Source: Hydnum rufescens UP504
Lineage: Eukaryota > Basidiomycota > Agaricomycetes > Cantharellales > Hydnaceae
Reading direction: 5' to 3'
Assembly: GCA_014904985.1 (NCBI GenBank)
Contig: MU128982.1
Span: forward strand, 1 to 64,000
DNA length: 64,000 bases
A model generated the notes under the pieces. That model was not told where the DNA came from. It worked only from the letters and a program-made list of their open reading frames with translations, and searched no databases. This document shows positions 48,907-61,668 of the stretch, in pieces (position 1 is the first letter of the stretch; each line of letters starts with the position of its first letter). The translations under genes were made by a program, and so were the position numbers.

Positions 48907-49201
48907 GGATTCATCTTTCCTCTCTGGCGCCTTTTTCTCAACCCCCTCCTCCCTCCCTACCTCCCCTTTGTTCTTTCTCCCGATCCGGATCGGCTTGTCC
49001 GACTCGTTGTTTGTGTTTTCATTTCTGTTTACCCTCTGTGATCAACCTAGTTCCCCGTTGAAAACATCCGCCCCACCCACATCTTTAAGGTCATCGTAAC
49101 ACGTTTTCTCTCTACTTCCTCTCCTCTCCCAAGTTTTCTTCGTGCCGCCCGTTCTTCTCCCCAACGAGCACCCATCTCCCCTTGTAGTTCCCCCCAGTCC
49201 A

Positions 49202-50296
49202 ATGGAGCCACCCAGCCCGAACTACCCCCACGATTACTTCAACCACGACTTCATTTCCTACGAATCCCCAGCGCCCTACGAAGCCCACGTCGAAACCGTC
49301 CCAAGTCGTAAGCACTCGCTGGTCTTATCGCCCCCCAGCCGATCCCTTTTCTCACACTCATGTCCAACAGCGGGGTTGCGTCTGAATTTCAACAGCCTTA
49401 ACTCGCTTCAGCTGTCTGGTTCACCGATGCCATCATCGTACTACCAACCCCCTCCTTACGTTCAAACTCTCCGCTCCCCCCGCCCTGCGTCCCCAATGCA
49501 ATCCATCTCGCCACCCCTGACTAGCATCAGTGGATCGGATCTCTCCGGAGATCAAGGTGCACAGTTTGGCGGCCGGAGCACCGGGACCAGCTCGCCTGCA
49601 TCCAGCCACGGACGCGAATCGCTCGTTCATCGCCGACCGCTCCGCAGTGCGGCTGCGGCGGCCTCCATCGCGACGAGCGTACGCGAACGGCGGGCAGCGA
49701 CAAGGCGGAGAAGCACGAACGATGACGACTTCGCTAGCGATGAGGATGAAGTTCCTGTTCAAAATGACGTGTGCGCATTTTTCTTCTCTTTTCCTTTTGG
49801 GGTACCGAGCCCGGAGAGATTTCGCGAACTGAATTTGTTGTCCTTTTTTTTTTTTACTTTCTTTTCTGTATGTAGTGGGGTCACAAAACGACGGGAGGAA
49901 GTCCGCCGACAGCGCATCGAGTCGGAGCAACGGCGAAGAGACGAGCTTCGGGATGGTTACCGACGGTTGAAGGACGTCCTGCCGGTTTCCAACCAGAAGT
50001 CAAGCAAGGTTTCTCTTCTGGACCGCGGTGAGTGTGTAGCTTCTGTTTCTCTCCACCGTTTCTTACCTGTGTATCTTTTTCTCAGCCACGACTCACATTC
50101 GCCAATTGGAGATGGCACAAGCACACATGATCATGAAAATTAATGAGCTGGAGTCGGAGACTAATCGCTTGAGAAAGTGAATACTTTCATTTGTTCTTCC
50201 ATGACGACCTCGGAACTGAAAAATTCCCATCGCAGTGTTAATGAGACTTTGATGTTAAGCGCCGCTGAGCGTCGTTCCTCAGGACAAGGCTTCTGA
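49202..50296 (+). CDS. bHLH transcription factor
   Basis: 290 residues from exons 49202-49770, 49876-50027, 50086-50176, 50236-50296. The basic region (RREEVRRQRIESEQRRRDEL) has the His/Arg-Glu-Arg pattern of E-box binders, then helix 1, a loop (PVSNQKSSK) and helix 2 (VSLLDRATTHIRQLEMAQ), at about residues 193-250. The C-terminal helix continues as a short leucine-rich coil. The N-terminal half is Ser/Pro-rich, with an acidic patch (DDDFASDEDE) before the domain. The start is the first ATG of the frame (MEPPSPNYPHDYF). It probably dimerises; targets unknown. Confidence 0.88.
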
Positions 50297-51885
50297 GGGC
50301 GATAGGCTTCGCCGGGTCCTTCGGTAGACCGAGGATCTCTCATTCGGTAGCCCCGACAAAAATGCGGATGCACGCGCAGACCACGACATTGCACGAACTT
50401 CGAATCCTATCTTATTTGGACTGCCCTCCCATGCCATTCACGGAGAATGGGGAGTCACACGCCACCGCCGTCGTTTCGTCTTCGAAGATGCGGGCACACG
50501 CAGGTCCCCCTTGGGACAAGAGAGCGAGGGCGACGGTGCACCAGTTGCACTGTCTGCCCCAACGAGCCTGGAGTGCTGGCCGTTATGTACATACTCGACC
50601 CCGAAGCCAGACGAGGTGACCATCACTCCTTTACGGTTGCCTCCGATCCGCTTCGCTAGCCTGGGTTGGTACTTCAGTCGTCTACGACTGCCATTACGAC
50701 CGCCCCACCCGCCCAGATGGGCTCGACTCTCAGTGCCTCGGACCTCGCCATGTATCTTGCACTGGACGAACGAGTCAACCTGTGATGACGCGTTTTCTCA
50801 CTATCCACCCCCCACTTGCACGTTTTTTATCGACTCCATATATGCTGCCCTGCATCTCTCATCTTTGTATCCACCAGGTTTAGTTCCTCACATTGTCTTT
50901 CCTTTTCTCGGAACACTGCATCCTCACTGGTCGCGCCCCTTCTGCGGCGCATGCCTCACACGGCCTGCCGTGTTTGAGCCCACGATGATTGATACGCACT
51001 ACTAACGACATCTGCGATGACGACTTTTTCTGTGGCTGGAATTCACGACCACTTTTCCATTTTCCCCCCAACCCCGATATTTATGCCGCCGAGCCGCTGT
51101 CCAGCCTTCCCCCCTCGCTGGGAGCGCGGAGACGATCACACCCGGAATCAATTACCTTTGTGAAGCGTGGATGCCAACTACTGGGCATAGACCCCCGCCG
51201 GAATGCTCTGCCGGACCCTACGATCCTGTGCTAGTCACTAGGGAACGTACACGCTTCGTTATCCATTCCCGTCCTGTTCGAGTGAGGCCTGGTGATGAGA
51301 GCCCTAGTGGTCCTTCTCTCCCTATATGCCCACACGACCCACCTCTCAATATGGCTGTTTTCGGTTTGTGATTGGTCCTCTGGTTACATCTGCTTGCAGA
51401 TTTGACCTCGCCCATACGCGAGGCCTTGGACGCACCCTCCTGCCTGCACATCGATCGCTCTGTGCTATGGCGGTGGGGCTCGTAGCGGCATCCATGGACC
51501 TGTCCTTCCCCCTTACCGCCCGCCCTTCCTACCTCCCCCCGTGCGCGCGAGTATTCCTCCTATGGGGGATTACAAGCGTTGCTCTAGCCCCGTTTGTGTT
51601 TACTGATCGCGGATGTTTTGTAGGTATCAGATTCTGATGATCATAGATGCCTCATTGTGTGTTGTGTAAATACCTTCCTCGCAATGGAGCTCTGTGTATG
51701 CCACCTTGTTGTGATATGCTATGTGCATGAGTGAGAGAAGCGTTCTAAGCACTTAAGACCAGGGAACATAGTAGCCCCGTGACTAGTTCCCGCCCTTGCT
51801 GGACCGGCAACTGCCGTGTACGTTTCGCTTCGACGTGTTTATTCCTGCTCTGCTGTAGCTTTGGGTGGGCTGACCGTCACCCGCG
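50297..51885. other. Gene-free stretch
   Basis: About 1.6 kb, C/T-rich, between the bHLH 3' end and SEC21. No frame here shows a domain. Confidence 0.5.
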
Positions 51886-54800
51886 ATGAGCGCCAAAAAG
51901 GATGAGGAGACTGGGCTTGGCTCCTACTACAATAACAAAACCACTATACTCCAGGAGGCCCGCGTGTTCAACGAGTCGCCCATCAGCCCACGAAAATGTC
52001 GCGCGTTGCTAACTCGCATTGTGTACTTACTCTATCTTGGAGAGACTTTCAGTGCCCAGGAGGCTACGACGCTTTTCTTTGGTACTACCAAGCTATTTCA
52101 GCACAAAGATGTGCGTTCGTATCTTTACGGTCGTGGTCTGCCTTCCGACTCAATTGAATCCTATTTACACCGGCATCCAGAGCGCGTTACGGCAAATGGT
52201 GTATCTGTCTATAAAGGAGCTGGCCAACACCGCTGAGGATATCATTATGGTTACGAGCAGTATCCAGAAGGACACGCAGCCAAACCTCGAGGTCATCTAC
52301 CGACCCAATGCTATTCGCGCTCTTTGTCGCATCATTGATGCAAGTTGCCTGCCCTCACCCAGTCGCAGTCTTTTTCCCATTCTGAAACATACTATTCTAT
52401 CGTTAGCCCTCAATGGTCCAGGCCGTGGAACGGTTCTACAAGACTGCCATAGTCGACAAGAGCCCCTCCATCTCATCGGCAGCTCTCGTCTCCGCCTATC
52501 ATCTCTTCCCTGTATCCCGGGATGTCATCAAGCGATGGGTCAATGAAGCCCAGGAAGCTGTCAATGCCAAAGCAACCTCGTCCTTCTTCTCCGGCAGCAG
52601 CTCTTCCAACTATCTCGGCTTCTCCGCCTCAGCACCTCCCTCCCCTGGGTATCAAGCGGTTCCTTCCACTAGTTTCATTACGCAATATCATGCCTTGGGT
52701 CTCTTATATCTCATACGACAACAGGATCGCATGGCAGTGACGAAGATGATTCAACAGCTGGGAGGTGGCAAGTCTGGAGCGGGAACTACGTTGAAGAACC
52801 CCATGGCTCTCTGCATGTTGATTCGCTATGCTGCCAAGGTCCTGGATGAAGATCCAAAGTACGTTTCTTCCCTCCCATTCTCCAAACTATAATAAAAACT
52901 CTTGAATCATTTGCGGGCGTGCTCAGTGTACAAAAACAAATGCTCGAGCTTCTTGAAGGGTGGCTCCGCCATAAGAGCGATATGGTCAACTACGAAGCCG
53001 CTCGGGTGATCTGTGAAATGAAAAATGTTACGCCTCAACAACTTATTCGTCCTGTCGCAGGTGCGGGGCATTTGGTTTCAATCCTTCTTAGACTTTCCTT
53101 TCTAATATTTCACCATGCGCTTAGTCCTTCAGCTATTCTTGTCCTCTACAAAGCCGACGTTGAAGTTTGCGTCTATTCGAACATTGAGCGCTCTGGCCCT
53201 CACTCAACCAGCAGCCGTCTCGAATTGCAATCTAGATATGGAGAACCTAATCACGGATTCGAATCGAAGCATCGCGACATATGCTATTACTACATTACTC
53301 AAGGTAAGTATCCTCAACAGGACGCCCAATCTTCCCTTGTCTTATTACTTTCGTATTGGTAGACTGGCAATGAAGCTTCCGTTGATCGCTTGATGAAACA
53401 AATCTCTGGCTTCATGAGTGAGATCAGCGACGAGTTCAAGGTCATTGTGGTCGACGCCATTCGCTCCCTCTGCCTGAAATTCCCAGCGAAGCAAGCCCTC
53501 ATGCTAGGTTTCCTCGCCGGCGTGCTCCGCGACGAAGGGGGTTACGATTTCAAGCGAGCGGTGGTGGAAGCCATCTTCGACATGATCAAGTTTATCGAAG
53601 ACTGCAAGGAAGCGGCGCTCGGGCATCTCTGCGAGTTCATCGAGGATTGCGAATTCACCAAGCTATCGGTGCGGATATTACATTTGCTTGGCATCGAAGG
53701 ACCGAAGACTCCACAGCCTACCAAGTATATTCGGTACATCTACAACCGTGTTGTGCTGGAGAATGCTATCGTCCGGGCAGCTGCTGTCTCTTCCTTGGCC
53801 AAGTTTGGCGTCAATGTTGTGGACGTAGCGGTGAAGCGGAGCATAGGTGTTTTATTGAGCCGGTAAGTGTGTGCTCGTGGTTCCCCGTTGCTGAACCCTT
53901 TCTTATTTATGGACTTGGTACAGTTGCTTGGATGACTCCGATGATGAGGTGCGGGATCGAGCGACCATGTACCTTCGAGTGATGAAAGAACCACCACTAG
54001 CAGAGACCTATGTCAAAGACGGTTCGTGCTGCGTGCTTTATCGGTCCAGGTTGTTCGTGAAATAACACACTGGCTTTTGGACAGAATCCGTCTTCTCTCT
54101 CGCTGCCCTGGAATCCAAATTAGTGGCGTACGTTAAGGATGCAGACGCAAGCAATCAGCCGTTCGATACAACTTCATTGCCAAAGATCAGTCGGGAACAA
54201 GCTCGACAAGAAAGTGCCCGTAAGTAATGCGCTTTGCTTTTGTGATCCGAGGTTCAATATGGACGTCTACACAGGTCCTAGCGCTCTTGAGACGATTCAC
54301 ACCCTTGTGCCTCAGAAATCTGTGACGGCGGCGGCCCTGCTCCTACGGCCGCAGAGGCGCAATCTGCGTACGCGAAGCAGCTGCAAGCTGTGCCGGAACT
54401 TGCGTCCTATGGTCCTGTGCTTAATAGCAGTGCCAAGCCCATCCCTCTTACTGAGAGTGAGACCGAATACGTTGTGTCATGTGTCAAGCACATTTTCAAG
54501 GAGCACATTGTGTTCCAGGTGGGTTATTCTTTCTCGCGACGCTAGGGAGTGCTCTGACCAGATCTTCCCGCAGTTCAATGTCTCCAATACATTACCAGAT
54601 ACCCTCCTCGAACGAACATCCGTCATCATGCAACCTTCCGGAGACGCAGGGCTCACGGAAGATTCCATTATTCCTATTCCTCTCTCAGTACAGCCGAATC
54701 ACCCTGGGATTCTTTATGTGTCGTTCACTCGCGATAAGCCAGAAGAATATGCCACAGCCTCATTCCAATGCACTTTGAAATTCATCAGCAAAGAGGTCGA

Positions 54801-55291
54801 CCCATCAAGTGGCGAACCCGAGGAAGACGGATATGAGGACGAGTACCAGCTTGAAGAAGTAGAGCTTGGTGGGGGCGGTGACTACATTGTGCCCACCTAC
54901 GTCACCTTCGCCTCCGAATGGGAGAAGATGAAAGGTGCCGCCAACGCCACCGAGACATTTGCGTTATCCGCTATGGAGAGTATCAAAGGTACGTTGGCTG
55001 TGAAGCTGGCTTGTCGTACAGGCATAATTGACCTTGACCTCTTATTCCCCAGCTGCGTGCGATTCTATTATCGAAATTCTGAATATGGAGGCGCTGGGAG
55101 GGACAGAAATACCGTCCTCGACGGCTGTGCACACACTCAACCTGGCGGGGTTAGTCGTCGGTGGTGTGGGCAAAGTCCTGGTTCGCGCGCGTATGACGTT
55201 TGTACGTGGTCAGGGTGTGACATTGGAATTGGGGGTGAGGGCGGAAAAGGAAGAGGCATGCAATCTTGTCATTGCAGCTATTGCAGGGTAG
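51886..55291 (+). CDS. SEC21: Coatomer subunit gamma (gamma-COP)
   Basis: Subunit of the COPI coat for Golgi-to-ER transport. Eleven exons: 51886-52110, 52181-52339, 52407-52858, 52927-53060, 53125-53303, 53363-53862, 53924-54021, 54085-54219, 54275-54518, 54574-54988, 55053-55291. The adaptin-like trunk ([53 protein letters not shown]) spans about residues 1-550. The appendage ([31 protein letters not shown]) follows a linker. Intron 2 (52340-52406) is GC-AG. One base is missing in the CCC run 54335-54337 within the linker; with it the gene is 926 residues, otherwise faultless. As COPI is essential, sequence error is likelier than loss. Confidence 0.95.
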
Positions 55292-55624
55292 ATGATCTTG
55301 TCTGTATCGATAAGTCTGCGGCAGCATAATATTACTACTCTAAACATATTATCTTCCTTGTTCTGTCTAAGGTTCTTCATTCCCACAGGAGAGCATTAGC
55401 AACCCAAAGATGGGGTGGTAGCAGGAAACACAACACCTGTCTAGGCTCTGGTTTGGGTTTTTGATAGGCGTGGGTTCCAACCCCAACCAGGGAACATTTT
55501 AGGACCGACTACCACCTCACCTTGATTGGGCTTTACTTTAATTTCAGTGAAATCTTATGTACTTTAATTTGACTACCTCTACTGTATCAAGATCTATAGA
55601 GCCCAGGGATAGAAGCAGGCCGCA
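55292..55624. other. Short convergent intergenic region
   Basis: Holds the 3' ends of SEC21 and the membrane-protein gene. No other feature seen. Confidence 0.5.
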
Positions 55625-58069
55625 CTAGAAGGCAAAAACTGCTTCTTTATTATTCTTCCCACCCCACTTCTCAGGTAGCGTGGTGCTCAGGTATACCAGC
55701 CAGTTTGACAAACCCAAGCCAACTGTAACCCCGATGGATACTAATTAGGTTCATCCCCCCTTTGTCAGTAACCTTTGTACGAACGTTGAAAATATACGGA
55801 GCTCACCTTGAAGAATTCTAGGAGTAATGTCATTCCCAGTGTATGACTCTCCCCCGACAGAAGAAATTCCAGACTAAAAAACAAAACAAAAAAGAGGGTC
55901 TTTTAAGATTGCGTGGTCATTGGACGAAGGAAAAGAAAAGAAAGAAAAAAGACTCACCGGAATAAGGAAAAGAACACCAGTGACCATGGCAGGATAGGCC
56001 TGTCCCTTGCAGACGCGCGAATAAAGATTGCCGAGCAGGCCCACAACCAGAGCCCCGACGGCAGTCACGGAATCACTTCGGGTGAAAAATCGAGGTGGAC
56101 AGGCGATTTGCTATGGAACTTGAGGGTTAGGAGGGATGTTCGATAAATCGCTTAATGAATGCGAGACCCACCGGCGAACGAAGCACACGATATCAAGACC
56201 ATGACTACGAGAAGTTGATTACGTTTGAAGATGGAGCGGAGTCTCCAGATGGCCCACGTAGGTGAAGGATGCCAAGGCTGGAGGTTCTTGAACGAGGAAG
56301 CGGTGGCGTAAGTCGGGACGAGAATGAGAAGCCACCACCATGGAGCCGATTGGCGATACCATGGAAAGCTATCCTCTCGATAGCATGACTGAGTGAGGAA
56401 GTGGTTCTCTCGTGGATCGACGGGGATCCCCAACTGAGTGAACGAGAATTGCCCAGTAGTCCATGGAACGCCGGGATTGGGTTCATCCAGTGAGAATGTC
56501 GCAGTGATCAGGTTCTTCATGTTCAGCGCGGCGATGGCAGCTGTTTTTAATTTCCCCTCCTTGGGGTCCATTACGAGGAATAGCTGAGAGCCAAAATCGA
56601 GTGAAAATCCCTAGATGGATCGATCAGCATTATATCCCTATCAGGAAGAAAGGTAACAATTGTCGTACTAGGAATAGCGCCCAGACAGTCGCCCACGACA
56701 ACTTTGATACTACCTGACATCGTGTGCTTGGCGGAAAGCTCTTGGACCGCAGACACTACACACGCGGGCAAGATCAGGATCAGATTATTTAAGAGGAAGT
56801 AAGCGTGACCTACTGATCATAGAACCTGGGAGCAACGCCACAACGCCTGCCGTAGAAGTAGCAGTATAGCATATCCAACCTCCGCGAATAGCGCTGAGTG
56901 CTTGAGCGATGAAAGACACGGATATCACAGCAACAATTCTGTAGAAAGGTGAATAACCACACTAGGAGCATGATATAGGAACCCACTCACTCGTAAACTA
57001 TCGAAAACACCGTAGAATGAGACGCAGGATACGTCCCCAGGATAAAAACAAATAACCCAAACAATCCAGCCACCACTGCATCGATGAGACAGCCATTGAA
57101 AGCGACGATAGAAACAAGAAAGCCCTGAATAAACGCAAAAAGACAGCGCGTACGCTGAGTCCAGCACGCTGGGGCATCAGGATCCAACAATTTCTCCAGC
57201 TGATGCGCTGCCTCGCCGGCACCAATGGTCTTTCGAGTGAGGTCCTTGTAAATCCCGTAAGTCTGGGTTACTCTCCCGAGATCGAGACTGGTGGTTTGTT
57301 TTACCAGCCTGAGGTCGGCACAACCGAACTCGGAGTCGCCGAATGACGCAAGCATGGTGGCGGGGAGGAAGATAAAGGATGCGTGATCGATGTCAAGGGC
57401 TTTTTGGCGGCCTTGATCATCCCTTGGAGACGATGAACCGGAGCACCAAATCTGAGCATCGCTTTCCCGAGAAGTAAAATGCAATGCCTATTGGTGGCCA
57501 GAGCTTTACATGGGACCATATTCTCGTCAGAATAGGTCCTGAAATATTTAGAATCAGCATAAAAACCCACCTTGAGCCAAGCGGCTCTCTACTTCATCTC
57601 CTTCAGGTGGTCGATGATTCTCCTTCCGGAATGCTTCTTCCCATGACTCATTGTCGAGTTGGTTTTTCCCCACTCCAGTGAGGCGAGGGTCATCTGGTTC
57701 CCAAGGACCCTCCTCGTCCACCGAGTCCGCAAAGACGGAGTCAGAACCATTGGAGACTTCTGAATGAGAGCGCTTCGCGAAGACTCTGACAGGAACTGAT
57801 GGATCGCAGTGACTTTTGATATCTCGATAGGGATCTAGAGCGGCTTGGGGAGGCGCTATCGTGGTGCCACCAGCATCAAAAGGCAAAGAAGTTCGACCAT
57901 GCAGGTCACCCAGGCGATTGATGGAATCCTTTTCAGTGTATGGTGTAGCCCCTGAGGGGATCCAGTTTGTCAAGGAAAGACGGGCGAGATTTGTCAGATT
58001 TGGTCGCCACAGATCAGGGGAAGGATCATTGTATTCTGGGTCAAAGCGATCAGTTCTCTGGTTTGGCAT
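55625..58069 (-). CDS. ThrE/DUF1212 family membrane protein (Prm10-like)
   Basis: A soluble N-terminus (57571-58069) leads to the family start LLLGKAMLRFGAPVHRL and FIFLPATMLASFGDSE. Several TM helices follow (FIQGFLVSIVAFNG, VVAGLFGLFVFILG, ISVSFIAQALSAIRGGWICY, TAVGALVVGLLGNLYSRV, MVTGVLFLIPV), with the C-terminus ending at 55625 after WLVYLSTTLPEKW. Bacterial relatives export threonine and serine; the fungal substrate is unproven. At least seven introns. One missing base in the T5 run 57401-57405 (A run on the coding strand) breaks the first conserved block, and a second shift near 56081 is possible. The junction between the first two exons is not resolved. Confidence 0.8.
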
Positions 58070-59754
58070 TGTGGTTGTTGGTAGGGATTAAAATGTGAAA
58101 TGGGAATCCAATTCCTCATATATCCCCACTGGAGACCCAGACAGAACTTAAATCAGTCAAGTCCATCTTGGTCTTGGCCAAGCCTGGTTTAATTTGTGAT
58201 TGTGTTAAACAAAATCAGCAATGGCCGGGTGTGTCTGAGACAAGCACGAGCCCCTATGTGGCTATGCTTTACGGACATCTACATCTCGCAGCCACCTTTC
58301 ACCAGCGATCTTTTACCTGTTCTCTTCCGCCTGGAGCTTCCTCGCGAACGCAGCCACGGCATTATTTCGGGGAGAGGGGGATAATAGCGATCGTCTTTAG
58401 ATCCAGACTGCTTCCCATTTCAGTGCCAGACACGACAATTGGTATCGGCTGTTTCACATGTGGCGACCATCCGAAGCAGCGTAAAGGCCAATGCGTCGGT
58501 AAGGATGCATAACAGAGCGATTGGATTTATATACGAACTAGACTGTCATCTTGAGCTGTAGAATCATCATAGAGGGATTAAAAGTATTTGGTACAATACA
58601 CTTGGGTGCACACGCCGGGCAGATATGGCGTTAAACAATGTGAGAGGCATCCGCACTAGCTATGTATTATGAATCACGTTACATCAAAGTCTCCAATGGT
58701 ATCGCCTGTATCAGACCCAGCGGAGTGATTAGTGGAAGCGCTTCCAGCTCCTTGCTCGCCGCTCCGTCCTCGGGGGGAAGGGAGACGTCCAAGATGCCTC
58801 GACGACGACGAAGAGCATGCCAAGCCGGCGGTGCTACTCACCAGCATCCACTTCTCCGGCTTTGACATGCATATCATCTGCTTGGAAGAATATGATTTCC
58901 ACTCATCGTAGATCGTAGCATTGTTGGATTCCGCCATTATAGAGGGGCCACCCACGGCACTAGATGTATCGTCCGCTGTTTGCAGAAGGATAAAGACTGA
59001 GCTGACGTGTTGCGTGACAATTGCGCAAGTGGATCGGAGGGCCGAATGCGGGGGATGGGGGATATGGTTCCGCCGATGGAAGACTCTATGGCTCGGCAAT
59101 ACAATCCATCACCTCGCGCGACCCGCATGATCATTCACGGCTTGCAAACTAGGGCTGAATAGGAAGCTCTGATTCCGGATTAGCGGACGATAGGCATCTG
59201 GGCACCCGATCATGGTGCACAAATTGCCTACATTGACTTGAGATCTGCGGTGGAAGTGACTAGAGGTCGAGTCGTACATTGTGCCAGACGAGGTAGCCAA
59301 GGATTTCCCTTGGGAGAAGCTAGAACCTGCGATGTTCCCCCCGCGGCCAGGGGGAACCCGAAGTGGCCTGTCCCGGTCTGGGAAGATTCCCCGCCGCCAC
59401 CGCCCCCCCTGACCCCGGGTATGAAAGGCTGGCGAAGCTGTTGCATGCCCCCCCTTGGTGGAAGTGTCCGGGAAGGGGATGGCAGGCGAAGGTACTGACG
59501 GCCTTTCCAGTGTGCACTAAGTCGGTTGTCAATCCAAGATATCCACGGACTGCACCGGGGGTGAGCCGTGGAAAACGAGTGGGGCCGACGGTGCACATGC
59601 GGAATAAAATAAAATAAAATAAGCAAGGAAGTGCAATAAAGGATTGACGGTGCACTCATTGTAGGATATGGGCAGAACTGTTGGGGAATTTGGACGTGAG
59701 TCGCGGGGGATGGCCTCTGGATACATCGAATAATTACTCAGATGAATAGATAAT
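58070..59754. other. Mostly gene-free; one weak small ORF
   Basis: A possible 87-codon frame (58674-58937, minus, starting MAESNNATIYDEW) has a GTGAGT splice-like site inside and no known domain; I do not call it. The rest shows no feature, apart from a C-run-rich patch at 59389-59416. Confidence 0.35.
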
Positions 59755-60370
59755 TTGAGGAAAGGATCAAGCAGGAATGACGAAGTCTGCCGGGGATTAC
59801 TGTATCCGTACGCCGTGGAATCTTCATTAGCGACTCTGAAAGAGGTGCTCCCTGAAACCTGGTCTCGAGGGATTGCAGCAGATCCACCCTACCCCTTCCG
59901 TAATTATCTAGTTGAATTTCTGCCGGCCATTCGAGTCTTTGGCTTTCTCGGGAAACCCGTAAGAATTTACATGCAGTATCTCTCCCGCATCACGTATGAT
60001 GCAGTTCGAAAGTGTTTCCGGTTGCCTGAAACAAGGAGATTGATCGCAGGCGACAGTCTGTCTCTCGACCAAGACAGGAACGTTTATTGCATTGTTGATG
60101 GTCTCGTTCAGGTGTATGCCAAGACAAGCACGACATCCGGTGAGCCTGAAGGGATATGGGCCACCGAGGAATTAACAAATACCCCTTGATGAACGAGGCA
60201 GGGAGCGAGGGAACGCTCTCGAACCTTTTCACGATCCCCGGCTTATTCACCGAGAACGTGAACCTCGTGTGGCCTGATGAAGAAGTCGACGAAGTCAGTT
60301 GACAGGATCGCGCGCAAATTCCGACGTCTCTAACCTAGACTTTGGTGTGGGCCCTGGGACTCTATCGTGA
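59755..60370 (+). pseudogene. NTE1: N-terminal fragment of NTE1-type lysophospholipase
   Basis: It matches the first cyclic-nucleotide-binding-like domain and its lead-in as I know them from fungal Nte1: VFGFLGKPVRIYMQYLS, VRKCFRLPETRRLIAGDS and DRNVYCIVDGLVQVYA, then after a shift EAGSEGTLSNLFTIPGLFTE and ANSDVSNLDF. The TM anchor upstream and the patatin-like catalytic domain downstream are both absent, so only about 190 of roughly 1500 residues remain. One break is a missing G at GGG 60158-60160; another lies near 60300. It looks like a duplicated gene fragment. Confidence 0.65.
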
Positions 60371-61129
60371 TCACAAAGGAGCTCGGTGTCATTAACTGGA
60401 TCGACTGTGGGAAGTAGAAATGCGCATCCGATACACGCATCCGGAACAACATTCCCATTGTCATTGTCATAGTGTTGCCAAAGACTTGAGCCGGCTCGAG
60501 TCCGAGTACGGTTGCCGAGACGGACCAGGGTGAAATCAATTTTCTGTGTTCGCAATTCCCAATCGGCAAATGCCTGTACACTACTTCTCCCACAACCATA
60601 AACCCTGCATCATCAACAATCTCCTCAACAAGTCTCGCTCAAATCTTGCCAATTTTTCACTCGATCTTCTAGCTTCCTTCAGAAATTATGTATATATGTA
60701 GCTAGAAACATACATAGAAGTCATGGATGAGAAAAAAAAAGAAAGGAAAAAAATTGGGTGGCCAGTGCCTACAGGCACTCATGGAGTTTGATGCCCTGCG
60801 AGGGCAGAGGACACCCAGGAGTCTACACACACAAAGTTTGGTGTGTGTGGGCTCACAGGTTCTCACGGTATTCATGGTTCTGTGTCAGCACCACAATACG
60901 CAGTGTGACAGTGCCGGATGTCGTTCTTCCGGGTCATTGGGGGACCCGGGTTTGTCCTTGCTTTCATAATGGTCGTCCGCGGCGGGGTTATCATACAGAG
61001 GGGTCACCAGAACCCTGGACAAGCCCCAGAAATATACCAGTGGCATGAACAGCACTGGCCCCTAGGCCAGCACGGACCATGCTGCTGCTACATTACCTGA
61101 TGCTGGCACCAGGGGGAGGGATGGGAAGG
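60371..61129. other. Unannotated, partly repeat-like sequence
   Basis: No gene. 60690-61129 has repeat-like composition with short inverted segments (ACACACAAAGTTTGGTGTGTGT near 60827). It may be older transposon debris. Confidence 0.4.
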
Positions 61130-61658
61130 AGGGTGCTTATTATTGAAAGAAATTCCTTGGGGGAGGCCTACAGGGTGGAATAGCAATAGATGAGTGAAAA
61201 TCAAAAGGACGGCAAAAAGAGCAGCCTCAGCTGCTCTTTCTGCCCAATGTATATGCTTAACAACACAGTTGTGGCTATGTAGAACCTAAGGACTCCGGGA
61301 ACCGATGACGAGGGTGGATAGATCTGTAGGGGAGCCTAAATGCTCGAGCGGAGTGAGGGCGGGCAGAGCAAGAAGAGACTGGTATTTGGAACTACTGGCC
61401 AATTTATGGCCTACAGGATAGGAGAACAATACAGGAGTTACAAGTAGAAACACAGAGATATACTAAAGAGAATACAGATCAAATTATGACAGTGGTCCAT
61501 GGGCACAGGAAACTGCTCATGGACCTAGGAGACGTCCGCCGAATGCAGCAGATGCACTTGAACCCAATGTGATTACTGAATAGGGGTTGCCCCCTCTAAA
61601 ACCATCCTTTGGCCCACTGGACTTGTCCTTTGGCCCGTCAAACACTCCAACTCCAACA
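61130..61658 (-). repeat. 3' LTR of the copia element (inner border firm, outer border approximate)
   Basis: On the minus strand it begins TGTTGGAGTTGGAG at 61658, directly after the polypurine tract. It contains a perfect 10-bp stem with 4-nt loop (AAAGAGCAGC CTCA GCTGCTCTTT, 61216-61239). The distal end was not determined. Confidence 0.65.
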
Positions 61659-61668
61659 CTCCCCCTCA
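61659..61668 (-). other. Polypurine tract of the copia element
   Basis: GAGGGGGAG on the minus strand, immediately before the LTR start. Confidence 0.7.

Noticed and set aside
49142..49201. Upstream extension of the bHLH protein from a GTG codon
   Set aside because: Fungal nuclear genes start at ATG; the first in-frame ATG is 49202.
58674..58937. 87-codon minus-strand ORF starting MAESNNATIYDEW
   Set aside because: No homology recognised and a strong splice donor inside; not enough to call a gene.
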